From: Pseudomonas sp. MIACH
GTDB lineage: Bacteria > Pseudomonadota > Gammaproteobacteria > Pseudomonadales > Pseudomonadaceae
Direction: 5' to 3'
Assembly: GCF_001269925.1 (NCBI RefSeq)
Contig: NZ_LHVO01000046.1
Location: 124,001 to 188,000, forward strand
DNA length: 64,000 bases
Under the pieces are notes generated by a model that did not search any database, was not told the origin of the DNA, and worked only from the letters and a program-made list of their open reading frames with translations. Below, piece by piece: positions 16,847 through 25,258 of this stretch. Numbering within the stretch: position 1 is the stretch's first letter; each line of letters begins with the position of its first letter. The position numbers were made by a program, and so were the translations under genes.

Positions 16847-17747
16847 AGCTGGCGGCAATCGCCTCGCGTACTTTAAGCAACATCGGATCAAGCTGGGCCT
16901 GGGTGCGCCAGCCCAGCTCCACCGGGTAGCGCGGCAGTGCCAGCGGGCAGGGCAGTACCCGCAGGCCGGTCATCGCGGCAATGGCCTGCGCCGCATGCCC
17001 TGGAATGGTTGCCACCGCCTGGCTGTCCTTGAGCAGAAAAGGCAGCGCGGCAAAGTGGCTGGTCGAGGCGCACACCTGGCGGCTCAGTCCGTGCGCCGCC
17101 AACCCCTCGTCGGTGATGCCGATAAACCCCCCTGACGACACCAACACATGCTCGCGGGTGACAAATTCATCCAGGCTGATGCTGTCCTGATCCTGCGCCA
17201 GGCTGCGTGGGTCCACGAGGCAGCGATAATCCCCTTCTCCCAATACATGGCGACTCAAGCGACTTTGCGCAAAGCCGCCGGCGGTGATCGCCAGGTCCAG
17301 GCTGCGGTCGAGCAGGGCAGCAGCAACGATCTGGCTGTGGGTCTGGCGGAAGATCACCCGCAGTTTTGGCAGGCGCTGGGCGATGGCGTCCATCAGGCGG
17401 CGGCCATAGGCAATCTCGAAGTCATCGGACAGGCCCACCACCACCGACCGGCCTTGATAGTTCGAGTTGTCCGGGTTGACCATCGCCAGGCTCTGCCGGC
17501 AACGCGCCAGCGCCTCGCTGATCACCGGTTTCAATTGGTTGGCTCGCAGCGTGGGCGCCAGGCCACGGCCAGTGCGCACGAACAGTTGGTCGCCATAGAC
17601 GTCACGCAAACGGCGCAAACCTGCACTGATGGCCGACTGCGTGACGCCCAGGCGCAACGCTGCGCGGCTGGCGCTGGACTCATCGTGCAGGGCTTCGAAG
17701 GTTTTCAGCAGGTTCAGGTCGACCTGGGCGATATTCATTTGGCTCAT
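16818..17747 (-). CDS. LysR-family transcriptional regulator
   Basis: About 309 residues. The N-terminal winged HTH (VDLNLLKTFEALHDESSASRAALRLGVTQSAISAGLRRLRD) is typical for LysR, and the substrate-binding domain follows from about residue 90. ATG 17747 is used; an in-frame GTG at 17759 or ATG at 17738 are also possible because no strong ribosome site is visible. It is divergent from the nitrilase gene, whose ATG lies only 82 bp away. By the usual LysR layout it probably regulates that nitrilase (inference). Confidence 0.88.
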   Translation of the reverse strand: MSQMNIAQVDLNLLKTFEALHDESSASRAALRLGVTQSAISAGLRRLRDVYGDQLFVRTGRGLAPTLRANQLKPVISEALARCRQSLAMVNPDNSNYQGRSVVVGLSDDFEIAYGRRLMDAIAQRLPKLRVIFRQTHSQIVAAALLDRSLDLAITAGGFAQSRLSRHVLGEGDYRCLVDPRSLAQDQDSISLDEFVTREHVLVSSGGFIGITDEGLAAHGLSRQVCASTSHFAALPFLLKDSQAVATIPGHAAQAIAAMTGLRVLPCPLALPRYPVELGWRTQAQLDPMLLKVREAIAASFTSPPPSVC

Positions 17748-17829
17748 ATCATTCAGCACTGAGGTGGGCTTTATTCATGATCGAGCCTGGCAGGAGAATG
17801 GGCAACCCCCCTTATTCGGAGTGATCGTG

Positions 17830-18756
17830 ATGCCAGTTTCCACTGTGGCAGCCCTGCAAATCGGTTCCCTGCCTGGCGGCAAGGCCGACACCCTGGCGCA
17901 AATCCTCGGCTATGAACCCGAGATCCTGCGCAGCGGCGCGCACTTGGTGGTGATGCCCGAAGCGCTGCTCGGTGGCTATCCCAAAGGTGAAGGTTTTGGT
18001 ACCCAATTGGGCTATCGCCTGCCCGAAGGCCGCGAAGCCTTTGCCCGGTATTTCGCCAACGCCATCGATGTGCCGGGCGCCGAGACCGAGGCGCTGGCCG
18101 GCCTGTCGGCACGTACCGGCGCCAGCCTGGTACTGGGCGTGATCGAGCGCAGTGGCAGCACCCTGTATTGCACCGTGCTGTATTTCGAACCGTCGGGCGG
18201 CCTGGTGGCCAAGCACCGCAAGCTGATGCCCACCGGCACCGAGCGGCTGATCTGGGGCAAGGGTGACGGCTCGACCTTGCCGGTGATCGACTCAGCGGTA
18301 GGGCGTATCGGCGGTGCGGTGTGCTGGGAAAACATGATGCCGCTGCTGCGCACCGCGATGTACGCCAAAGGCGTAGAGGTGTGGTGCGCGCCGACGGTGG
18401 ATGAACGCGAGATGTGGCAGGTGAGCATGCGCCATGTGGCGCATGAAGGACGCTGCTTTGTGGTCAGCGCATGCCAGGTGCAGGCCTCGCCCGAGGCGCT
18501 GGGCATCGAGGTTGCCAACTGGCCTTCGGAACGCCCGTTGATCGCCGGCGGCAGCGTGATCGTCGGCCCGATGGGTGACATCCTGGCCGGGCCGCTGCTG
18601 GGGGAGGCCGGGCTGCTGACGGCGCAGATCGACACCGATGACCTGGTACGTGCACGGTATGACTATGACGTGGTGGGGCATTACGCCCGCCCGGATGTGT
18701 TCGAGCTGGTGGTGGATGAGCGCGCCAAGCCAGGTGTGCGCTATATCACCGACTGA
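17830..18756 (+). CDS. Nitrilase (carbon-nitrogen hydrolase, branch 1)
   Basis: 308 residues from ATG 17830, with CGGAG nine bases upstream; upstream in-frame sequence is Cys/Arg-rich and overlaps lysR. The catalytic triad is visible: Glu44 in MPEALLGGYPKG, Lys131 in HRKLMPTGTER and Cys165 in GGAVCWENMMP. The CWEN context is typical of true nitrilases, which hydrolyse nitriles to carboxylates and ammonia in the cytoplasm. It is shorter than many 340-370 residue aliphatic nitrilases at the C-terminal tail. Controlled by the divergent LysR gene (inference). Substrate not predictable. Confidence 0.9.
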   Translation: MPVSTVAALQIGSLPGGKADTLAQILGYEPEILRSGAHLVVMPEALLGGYPKGEGFGTQLGYRLPEGREAFARYFANAIDVPGAETEALAGLSARTGASLVLGVIERSGSTLYCTVLYFEPSGGLVAKHRKLMPTGTERLIWGKGDGSTLPVIDSAVGRIGGAVCWENMMPLLRTAMYAKGVEVWCAPTVDEREMWQVSMRHVAHEGRCFVVSACQVQASPEALGIEVANWPSERPLIAGGSVIVGPMGDILAGPLLGEAGLLTAQIDTDDLVRARYDYDVVGHYARPDVFELVVDERAKPGVRYITD

Positions 18757-18790
18757 AACCCGGTCGAACGGTTTCGGTCGACCGCATTCC

Positions 18791-18925
18791 TGTGGCGAGC
18801 GGGCTTGTCCCGCGTTGGGCTGCGCAGCAGCCCCGAAACCAGGCGCAGAGGAGTGCCTGATACACCATATTTGTCTTCAGCAGGGGTGCTTCGCACCCCA
18901 ACGCGGGACAAGCCCGCTCGCCACA
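18791..18925. repeat. REPIN: two inverted REP copies with spacer
   Basis: A 27-bp arm beginning TGTGGCGAGCGGGCTTGTCC (18791-18817) is exactly reversed at 18899-18925. The first 70 bp, including CTGCGCAGCAGCCCC and the CAGGCGCAGAGG segment, recurs inverted with few differences at 55817-55887. Lies between the nitrilase and a convergent GNAT gene. Confidence 0.88.
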
Positions 18926-18991
18926 GAGGTCCCAGTTTGCTGCGCGCCAGCGCTACGTCGAAGAGGTAGTGGGACCTCCCACCTTTGGCCC

Positions 18992-19543
18992 TCAGCGTTT
19001 GAGGGCTTGGTTTTCCAGCCATTCCTCGCGGGTCATTTCCCAGATATCCCGCGGGAAAGTGCCTTCTACAAACTCACCTTCATCCGTCCTGATCAAACGC
19101 ATGCCCGTACGCTCGGAAATACGCCGCGAGCCCAGGTTTGGCGCCGCCTTGGGCACCCTCAGCACGGGGCGCTTGAGCACGCCGAACCAGTAGTCGGTCA
19201 CCGCCGCGCTGGCTTCGGACATCAAACCTTGTCCTTGCCAGTGCGGCCCTAGCCAGAACCCCCGGTTGTTGTCCTGCTCGTCCATCAAGCTGACGTTACC
19301 AATCAACTGTTCAGGCGCGCTTTTCAGGCGCAGCGACCAGTGCCACTCCGCGCCACGGGCCATGGCGGGCAGGGCGTTCTGCTCCAGATAGGTACGCGCG
19401 CCATCGGCCGGGTAGGGCCACGGCACCAGGGCGTTGAGGTAACGCACCACGTCCCAATGCGCGAATTGCTGCTGGATCCCTTCGGCATCGTCCAGCGTCA
19501 GCGGGCACAGGATCAGGCGTTCGGTGAAGAGTGTCGGTTGCAT
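18992..19543 (-). CDS. GNAT-family N-acetyltransferase (RimJ/RimL-like)
   Basis: 183 residues from ATG 19543 (MQPTLFTERLILCPLTLDDA), the usual start of this family; the upstream in-frame extension covers the end of the lipoprotein gene and is rejected. The acetyl-CoA loop is represented by GFWLGPHWQGQGLMSEASAAV, and the later NLGSRRISERTGMRLI segment is the conserved beta6/alpha4 region of RimJ/L-type transferases. Probable target: a protein N terminus or small amine. It lies 7 bp downstream of the LEA-type lipoprotein gene, likely the same transcript. Confidence 0.85.
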   Translation of the reverse strand: MQPTLFTERLILCPLTLDDAEGIQQQFAHWDVVRYLNALVPWPYPADGARTYLEQNALPAMARGAEWHWSLRLKSAPEQLIGNVSLMDEQDNNRGFWLGPHWQGQGLMSEASAAVTDYWFGVLKRPVLRVPKAAPNLGSRRISERTGMRLIRTDEGEFVEGTFPRDIWEMTREEWLENQALKR

Positions 19544-19550
19544 GGGGTCA

Positions 19551-20012
19551 TTACCAAGTCGCGGTATTGGGCAAATCCAGCGTGCCACGGTCCACAAAGC
19601 GCATCGTGCCGAACAGGCCGCCCGCCAATTTGCCCCGCAGCACGTAGGGCAGGTTGTTGAGGCTCTGGGTCTGGCTCAGGCCCAAGGTCTGGCGCAGCAC
19701 GGAAAACGCCGAAACGCTCACCGGCACCATCAGCACGCTCTCGGAAAAACGCGGGATGCTGCCGCGCTGGTCACTCACCCCCGATGCCAGCGGCCGGCCA
19801 TTGACCTCCAGGTCGAGGGCCACGCCGTTGTAGTCGATCGCCGTTTCATTGGGGTTCTGCACCCGCAGTTTCACGGCGAAGCGCACTTCCAGGTCCTGGC
19901 TTTGCAGCGGCTCGATGCCCACCACGTTGATATTCACCGGGTCGCGGTTGGGGAACAGCGCGCAAGCGCTCAAGGTCAGCAGCAACAGCGATAGAACCAT
20001 GAGCTTGCGCAT
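19551..20012 (-). CDS. LEA type 2 (WHy-domain) lipoprotein
   Basis: 153 residues with a lipoprotein signal: MRKLMVLSLLLLTLSACALF, lipobox LSAC with Cys17. The mature part is a LEA14/WHy beta-sandwich (VNINVVGIEPLQSQDLEVRF, KLRVQNPNETAIDYNG). Anchored in the outer or inner membrane facing the periplasm; bacterial members are tied to envelope stress tolerance, role not fixed. It is 13 bp downstream of the permease gene and 7 bp before the GNAT gene, suggesting a three-gene transcript. Confidence 0.85.
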   Translation of the reverse strand: MRKLMVLSLLLLTLSACALFPNRDPVNINVVGIEPLQSQDLEVRFAVKLRVQNPNETAIDYNGVALDLEVNGRPLASGVSDQRGSIPRFSESVLMVPVSVSAFSVLRQTLGLSQTQSLNNLPYVLRGKLAGGLFGTMRFVDRGTLDLPNTATW

Positions 20013-20025
20013 GCAACGGGTGCTC

Positions 20026-21453
20026 CTATTTCGTGACGTCCGGGTCCTGCATCACTTTGAGGGTAGAGGACTCCGGATCAAATTCATCTTCTTCCAGTTC
20101 TATGAACTCTTCCGGCAGGAAAATGTTCAGCAGGATTGCACAGAACGCACCCACGGTGATCGGCGATTCGAAGATGTTGTGCAGCGCCTTGGGCAGCTCG
20201 CGCAACACTTCCGGTACGGCGGCCACGCCCAGGCCCATGCCGAGGGAGATCGCCACGATCAGCACATTACGGCGATGCAGCCCGGCTTCGGCGAGGATCT
20301 TGATGCCGGCCACGGCGACGGTGCCGAACATGATCAGGGTCGCGCCGCCCAGCACCGGCTTGGGCATCAGTTGCAGCACCGCGCCGATCATCGGGAACAG
20401 CCCCAGCAGCACCAGCAGGCCGGCGATGAAGTACGCCACGTAGCGGCTGGCCACGCCGGTCAACTGGATCACGCCGTTGTTCTGGGCGAACGTCACCATC
20501 GGCAGACTGTTGAACGTCGCGGCCATTGCCGAGTTGAGGCCGTCGGCCAGCAGGCCCGACTTGATGCGCTTGATGTACAGCGGGCCCTTGACCGGCTGTT
20601 GGGAAATCATCGAGTTGGCGGTCAGATCGCCCGCCGCTTCCAGTGGGGAAATCAGGAAGATCACCGCCACCGGGATAAACGCCACCCAGTCGAACGAAAA
20701 ACCGTACTTGAACGGCACCGGCACGCTGATCAGCGGTACCTGGGGCAAGGCCGCCATATCGACGCGGCCCAGGCACCAGGCCACTACAAAGCCCAATGTC
20801 AGGCCGATCACGATCGAGCCCAGGCGCAGGAATGGGTTATTGAAGCGGTTCAGCACCACGATCGTCAGCAGCACCAACGCTGCCAGCCCCATGTTGCTCG
20901 CCGCACCCAGGTCGCTGGCGCCAAAGCCACCGGCCATGTCGGTGACGGCGACTTTGATCAGCGACAGGCCCATCAGGGTAATGATGGTGCCGGTCACGAC
21001 CGGGGTGATCAGCTTGCGCAGCTTGCCGATGAACTGGCTGAACACCACTTCGATAAACGCGGCGAAAAAACAGATGCCGAAGATCGTAGAGAGGATTTCA
21101 TCAGTGCCGCCGCCCCGGGCCTTGACCATGAAACCCGCGCTGAGAATCACGCTGATAAACGAGAAACTGGTGCCTTGCAGGCACAGCAGCCCCGAACCGA
21201 TGGGGCCGAACGTGCGCGCCTGGACGAAGGTGCCGAGCCCCGACACAAACAGCGCCATGCTCACCAGGTAAGGCACTTCGCTTTCCAGGCCGAGCACGCC
21301 ACCGACGATCAGGGTGGGGGTGATGATGCCGACAAAACTGGCCAGCACATGCTGCAATGCGGCAAATATCGCCGCGCTGAAGTGCGGGCGGTCTTCCAGG
21401 CCATAGATCAGGTCGGACTTATAGCGGGGGCGGGGGGGGTGAGCGTCAGACAA
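20026..21453 (-). CDS. NCS2-family purine/pyrimidine permease (XanP/UraA-like)
   Basis: 475 residues, about 12-14 membrane segments. NCS2 hallmarks: LQHVLASFVGIITPTLIVGG near the start (TM1), GPIGSGLLCLQGTSFSFISV, ISPLEAAGDLTANS and the signature QNNGVIQLTGVASRYV near residues 325-340. It imports nucleobases, most likely xanthine or uric acid, by proton symport at the inner membrane; the SGLLCLQGTSF and PLEAAGD segments favour the xanthine/urate group. The acidic C-terminal tail (EEFIELEEDEFDPESS) is unusual. A 556-residue ORF on the opposite strand is a composition artefact. Confidence 0.88.
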   Translation of the reverse strand: MSDAHPPRPRYKSDLIYGLEDRPHFSAAIFAALQHVLASFVGIITPTLIVGGVLGLESEVPYLVSMALFVSGLGTFVQARTFGPIGSGLLCLQGTSFSFISVILSAGFMVKARGGGTDEILSTIFGICFFAAFIEVVFSQFIGKLRKLITPVVTGTIITLMGLSLIKVAVTDMAGGFGASDLGAASNMGLAALVLLTIVVLNRFNNPFLRLGSIVIGLTLGFVVAWCLGRVDMAALPQVPLISVPVPFKYGFSFDWVAFIPVAVIFLISPLEAAGDLTANSMISQQPVKGPLYIKRIKSGLLADGLNSAMAATFNSLPMVTFAQNNGVIQLTGVASRYVAYFIAGLLVLLGLFPMIGAVLQLMPKPVLGGATLIMFGTVAVAGIKILAEAGLHRRNVLIVAISLGMGLGVAAVPEVLRELPKALHNIFESPITVGAFCAILLNIFLPEEFIELEEDEFDPESSTLKVMQDPDVTK

Positions 21454-21686
21454 AATGAGGGCTCGGGTCAGAAAAGGGAGGCGCAGGATGCCAGAAACTG
21501 CTCAGCGTCAGAAGTGTAAAAAAATATTTATAAAGACCCTGCATAAAACCCCGATTCCTGCCGATACTGCTTATAGGCCCACCTATCAAAAACAACAGTG
21601 ATGGCCGAGGTCTGGCAGTGCGTTGTCGCTGGCTGATCGTTTCGTGGCATGGACGCGTGCTGCCACTCCATTTCGAGATCACTCCT

Positions 21687-23312
21687 ATGTCGCTCCGTCA
21701 CTTGAACATCGCCCCTCGAGCTTCTCTCGGCTTCGCCTTCATCGCCCTGTTAGTAGTGGTGTTGGGCGGCTTCGCGGCCAACCGCATGACGTTGATCCGC
21801 CAAGCCTCGGTAGACATGAGCTCGAACCAATTGCCCAGCGTGACGTACCTGGGCCAGATGACGGAGAACGTCCTGCGCATGCGTATTCTGTCATTTCGCG
21901 TACTGGTCAACCGCGAGCCCGCCGCCCTGCAGGAAGCCGAAACGCGCATCGGCGTGCTGGTCGACAAGGTGAAGACGGCCCAGGCCGGCTATGCGGCATT
22001 ACCCGCCGGTACGGAGGAGGCGGCGTTGTACAAGACGTTTGCCAGCACCCTGGATAACTACTTCAAGGCCCAGGCAGACATGCTGTCGCTGTCCAGGCAA
22101 GGCAACATCGAGCAGATGCGTACCCTGATCAATACCCGGATCAAGGAAGGTACCGACCAGATGGGCGAGCAGTTGAACAAGCTGATTGCGATCAATGCCG
22201 CCAACGCCAAGCAAGCCAACGACCACGCAGCGCAGAGCTACACCAGCGCCATCACCGGGATTATCGTGGTGTCGGTCACCGCTGCGCTGCTCACGGTGCT
22301 GCTGGCCTGGTTGCTGACCCGCAGCATTGTCACGCCTTTGCGTAAAGCTGTTCAGGTGGCTGAAACCATCGCCGGTGGCAACCTGACCACCGTCATTGAA
22401 GATAATGGCAACGATGAACCCGCGCGCCTGATCAACACCTTGTCGACCATGCAAACCAACCTGCGCCAGACCATCCAGCACATTGCCGGTTCGGCCACTC
22501 AGCTGGCCTCGGCGGCTGAAGAGTTGAGCAACGTGACCGAGGAAGCGTCCCGGGGCCTGCAACAGCAGAACAATGAAATCGACCAAGCCGCCACGGCGGT
22601 CAACGAGATGACCGCTGCGGTGGAGGAAGTGGCGCGCAATGCGGTGTCCACCTCCGAAGCCTCCACCCAGTCCAACCAGGCCGCGCGCGAAGGCCGCGAC
22701 CGAGTGGTGGAAACCGTCGGTGCGATCCAGACCATGACCCAGGACGTACAAAACACTGCGGCGATGATCGAAGGCCTGGCCACCCAGGGCCGTGACATCG
22801 GCAAGGTGCTGGACGTGATCCGCGCGATTGCCGAGCAGACCAACCTGCTGGCGCTGAACGCCGCCATCGAAGCGGCCCGCGCCGGTGAAGCCGGGCGCGG
22901 GTTTGCCGTGGTGGCTGACGAAGTACGCGCCCTGGCCCATCGCACCGCGCAGTCGACCCAGGAAATCGAGAAAATGGTCGCCGGCATCCAGAACGGTACC
23001 GGTGAAGCCGTGCAATCGATGCAACAGAGCAATCAGCGCACCCAGGCCACGTTGGAAATGGCCCGTGCTGCCGGTGTGGCCCTGGAGCAGATCACCCAGT
23101 CCATCAGCCTGATCAACGAACGCAACCTGGTGATCGCCAGCGCGTCGGAAGAACAGGCCCAGGTGTCCCGCGAAGTGGACCGCAACCTGGTCAACATCCG
23201 CGACCTGGCGACCCAGTCAGCGGCGGGGGCCAACCAGACCAGTGCCGCCAGCCACGAGTTGTCACGTCTGGCGGTGGATTTGAATGGGATGGTGGCGAGG
23301 TTCGTAATCTGA
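21687..23312 (+). CDS. Methyl-accepting chemotaxis protein with 4-helix-bundle sensor
   Basis: 541 residues from ATG 21687 (MSLRHLNIAPRASLGF). TM1 lies at about 10-31, then a periplasmic four-helix-bundle sensor to about 190, TM2 at about 190-213, and a HAMP domain (RSIVTPLRKAVQVAETIAGG). The cytoplasmic signalling domain has the hairpin tip IAEQTNLLALNAAIEAARAG and GRGFAVVADEVRALA, which contacts CheA/CheW. No CheR-binding pentapeptide is seen at the C terminus (MVARFVI). Ligand unknown; the sensor is of the 4HB type that often binds small organic acids or amino acids. Monocistronic. Confidence 0.92.
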   Translation: MSLRHLNIAPRASLGFAFIALLVVVLGGFAANRMTLIRQASVDMSSNQLPSVTYLGQMTENVLRMRILSFRVLVNREPAALQEAETRIGVLVDKVKTAQAGYAALPAGTEEAALYKTFASTLDNYFKAQADMLSLSRQGNIEQMRTLINTRIKEGTDQMGEQLNKLIAINAANAKQANDHAAQSYTSAITGIIVVSVTAALLTVLLAWLLTRSIVTPLRKAVQVAETIAGGNLTTVIEDNGNDEPARLINTLSTMQTNLRQTIQHIAGSATQLASAAEELSNVTEEASRGLQQQNNEIDQAATAVNEMTAAVEEVARNAVSTSEASTQSNQAAREGRDRVVETVGAIQTMTQDVQNTAAMIEGLATQGRDIGKVLDVIRAIAEQTNLLALNAAIEAARAGEAGRGFAVVADEVRALAHRTAQSTQEIEKMVAGIQNGTGEAVQSMQQSNQRTQATLEMARAAGVALEQITQSISLINERNLVIASASEEQAQVSREVDRNLVNIRDLATQSAAGANQTSAASHELSRLAVDLNGMVARFVI

Positions 23313-23387
23313 TCTGAAAAGCAAGTAACGATCTCGGTCAATGGCCAGTGTTGTCAGTTCGCTGAACTGGCTGCTGCCGGGTCCTAC

Positions 23388-23403
23388 CTGTCAAAGTTCA
23401 CAG
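23388..23403 (+). promoter_or_regulatory. lux-box-like palindrome, copy 1
   Basis: CTGTCAAAGTTCACAG fits CT-N12-AG and is flanked by AC on the left (ACCTGT). A -10-like TATTAC at 23427-23432 starts 23 bp downstream, and the ATG of the 23469 gene is 65 bp downstream. Three other copies lie at 29523, 37646 and 60786. Activator class inferred. Confidence 0.6.
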
Positions 23404-23468
23404 TAGACGCTGTCGAAGGCGAAGAATATTACTGAAACCTCATTCAAACTACAAAAGTGAGGTGGAGT

Positions 23469-24170
23469 ATGGTTTCCGCAAAGAATGAAAAACGCTCTGA
23501 AGAGTTACTACCGGCGCCTGTTATTCCTGGAGAGTTGAATTCAGATGGGTTGATTTCTGTCGAGGATGCAAGAAGGGGCTTTCTATTTGAATGCAAAGTT
23601 GATTTCGCGCATAAAGGTGATGTGCTGAACGTTCTATTGAATAATGCACCACTCTTTCATTTTGATATTACGCATGATATGGATGAGAAAAGTCCTCCGA
23701 TTGAGTTCACATTTCCTGCGCGCCTTGCCAGAGACGGTACTTATTTCCTAAAGCAAGCACTCTTTGAGTCCGGGTCACCTGTACCTGTAATATCGGATGC
23801 AAAACAGTTCATTATTGATTTCACACCCCACTATGAACCAGCTCAGCCATCGCTGCTTTCCAATTTGCCTGATGGAAAGGTTACATCCGACTATCTCGAT
23901 GAACACGGCGGTGTGAAGTTTTCATTTGAGGACCCAGAGGACTGGCAACCTGGGGATACCAACAGACTCTATTGGTGCGATGAGTTCACAAACTTTCCCC
24001 CGCTTTTGGAAAGGGTTCCGCTAGAGGAAAAGGGTAATACTTACCTTCTAAAGGCTGATGATATACGCCGTTCAGGCCCTGGGAGATTCTATTTTTGGAG
24101 TGCACTACAGGACCTTGCCGGAAATATAAGTAGAGCTTCTTCGCCAGTAATACTTCAAGTCGACCTCTGA
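23469..24170 (+). CDS. Uncharacterised Ig-like-domain protein (233 aa), member of a local family
   Basis: 233 residues from ATG 23469 (GAGGTGGAGT just before it); an in-frame GTG at 23457 is less likely. No signal peptide. It contains PVIPGELNSDGLISVEDARR, the same motif found in the 29620 gene (PVIPSMLDGLISLNDARLG) and in the 31680 gene (PADGLIDLTDAQ). The sequence is rich in beta-strand and Asp/Pro/Phe, suggesting about two Ig-like domains. Clearly AT-richer than neighbouring genes, a sign of foreign origin. Preceded by a lux-box-like palindrome and followed by a 15-bp inverted repeat. Function unknown. Confidence 0.75.
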   Translation: MVSAKNEKRSEELLPAPVIPGELNSDGLISVEDARRGFLFECKVDFAHKGDVLNVLLNNAPLFHFDITHDMDEKSPPIEFTFPARLARDGTYFLKQALFESGSPVPVISDAKQFIIDFTPHYEPAQPSLLSNLPDGKVTSDYLDEHGGVKFSFEDPEDWQPGDTNRLYWCDEFTNFPPLLERVPLEEKGNTYLLKADDIRRSGPGRFYFWSALQDLAGNISRASSPVILQVDL

Positions 24171-24190
24171 GGTCCTGCAGGTATGCACAA

Positions 24191-24250
24191 TTGGCACGCT
24201 TTCGGTTCTCCCTCAACGCCAATGTTGATGTCGCGCCGAAAGCGTGCCAA
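24191..24250. terminator. Long inverted repeat between convergent genes
   Basis: TTGGCACGCTTTCGG (24191-24205) and CCGAAAGCGTGCCAA (24236-24250) are perfect 15-bp arms around a 30-bp centre. It lies 20 bp after the Ig-like gene and 18 bp before the kguD stop. The stem is strong but no T-run follows, so terminator activity is likely but unproven. Confidence 0.5.
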
Positions 24251-24268
24251 ACCTGAGTCGGACAGCGC

Positions 24269-25258
24269 TTATTTGAATGGGCGCGCTCTTTTTGCTGCTT
24301 CATTCACCAGATTGTGCGGGCGTTTACCCGCCAACGCTGCCAACAGATTATCCACCGCACACTTGGCCATCGCCTCCCGCGTCTCATGGGTCGCGGAGCC
24401 GATATGCGGCGTCGCCACCACATTGTTCAAGCGCAGCAACGGCGAGTCGTGGCTGAGCGGTTCTTTCTCGAACACATCCAACCCCGCCGCCCGTATGGTG
24501 CGTTGCTGCAATGCCTCGACCAACGCCGCCTCGTCCACCACCTTGCCCCGCGAGATATTGATAAAGATCGTCTCCGGGCCCATCAGCGCAAATTGCTCGG
24601 CGCCGATCAGCTTCTCGGTTTCGGCGGTCAGCGGCAGGGTCAGGCAGACAAAATCGGCCTGTTGCAGCAAATCGTTAAGGCTGCGGTACTGCGCACCAAA
24701 GCGCTGTTCCACCGCTGGTTTGGGCGAATGGCTGTGGTAGAGCACCGGCATGCCAAAACCGAAATGCCCGCGCTGGGCCAAGGCTTCGCCAATGCGGCCC
24801 ATGCCGATGATGCCCAGCGTCTTGCCATGCACGTCGCTGCCGAAGTGTGCCGGGCCGATATTCTTGTTCCACTGGCCGGCACGCACCATGTCGGCCAGCT
24901 CTACCACACGCCGGGCGGTGGCCAGGATCAGCGCGAAGCCGGTGTCGGCGGTGGTTTCGGTGAGCACGTCCGGGGTGTTGCTGAGCAGGATGCCGCGCCG
25001 GGTCAGGTAGTCGATATCGTAGTTGTCGACCCCCACGGACACGCTGGCCACGGCTTCCAGTTGCGGCGCGAGGTCCAGCAACCTGGCATCCAGGCGCAGG
25101 CTGGCACCCAGCAGGCCGTGGGCGGTGGGCAGGGCATCGCGCAGCTTGGCCAGGCCGGTCTCGTCCAGCGCTTCGATCAGCGTGACCTCGGCGTGTTCAT
25201 GCAGGCGTGCCATCAGTGGCGCAGAGAGTTTCTTGTACAACACAACGGACTTTTTCAT
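24269..25258 (-). CDS. kguD: 2-ketogluconate-6-phosphate reductase (2-hydroxyacid dehydrogenase)
   Basis: 329 residues. D-isomer 2-hydroxyacid dehydrogenase fold: NAD(P)-binding GKTLGIIGMGRIGEALAQRG near residues 145-165, signature LPLTAETEKLIGAEQFALM, and catalytic Arg (NISRGKVVDE), Glu and His (TPHIGSATHETR). Last gene of the kguEKTD operon; its ATG overlaps the kguT stop by 4 bp. Converts 2-keto-6-phosphogluconate to 6-phosphogluconate, entering the Entner-Doudoroff pathway. Identification rests on the operon as well as the fold. Confidence 0.9.
   Translation of the reverse strand: MKKSVVLYKKLSAPLMARLHEHAEVTLIEALDETGLAKLRDALPTAHGLLGASLRLDARLLDLAPQLEAVASVSVGVDNYDIDYLTRRGILLSNTPDVLTETTADTGFALILATARRVVELADMVRAGQWNKNIGPAHFGSDVHGKTLGIIGMGRIGEALAQRGHFGFGMPVLYHSHSPKPAVEQRFGAQYRSLNDLLQQADFVCLTLPLTAETEKLIGAEQFALMGPETIFINISRGKVVDEAALVEALQQRTIRAAGLDVFEKEPLSHDSPLLRLNNVVATPHIGSATHETREAMAKCAVDNLLAALAGKRPHNLVNEAAKRARPFK

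Noticed and set aside
19849..21519. 556-codon plus-strand ORF opposite the NCS2 permease
   Set aside because: His/Gln/Arg-rich shadow of a membrane protein gene; no ribosome site, and the minus-strand reading is a clear NCS2 permease.
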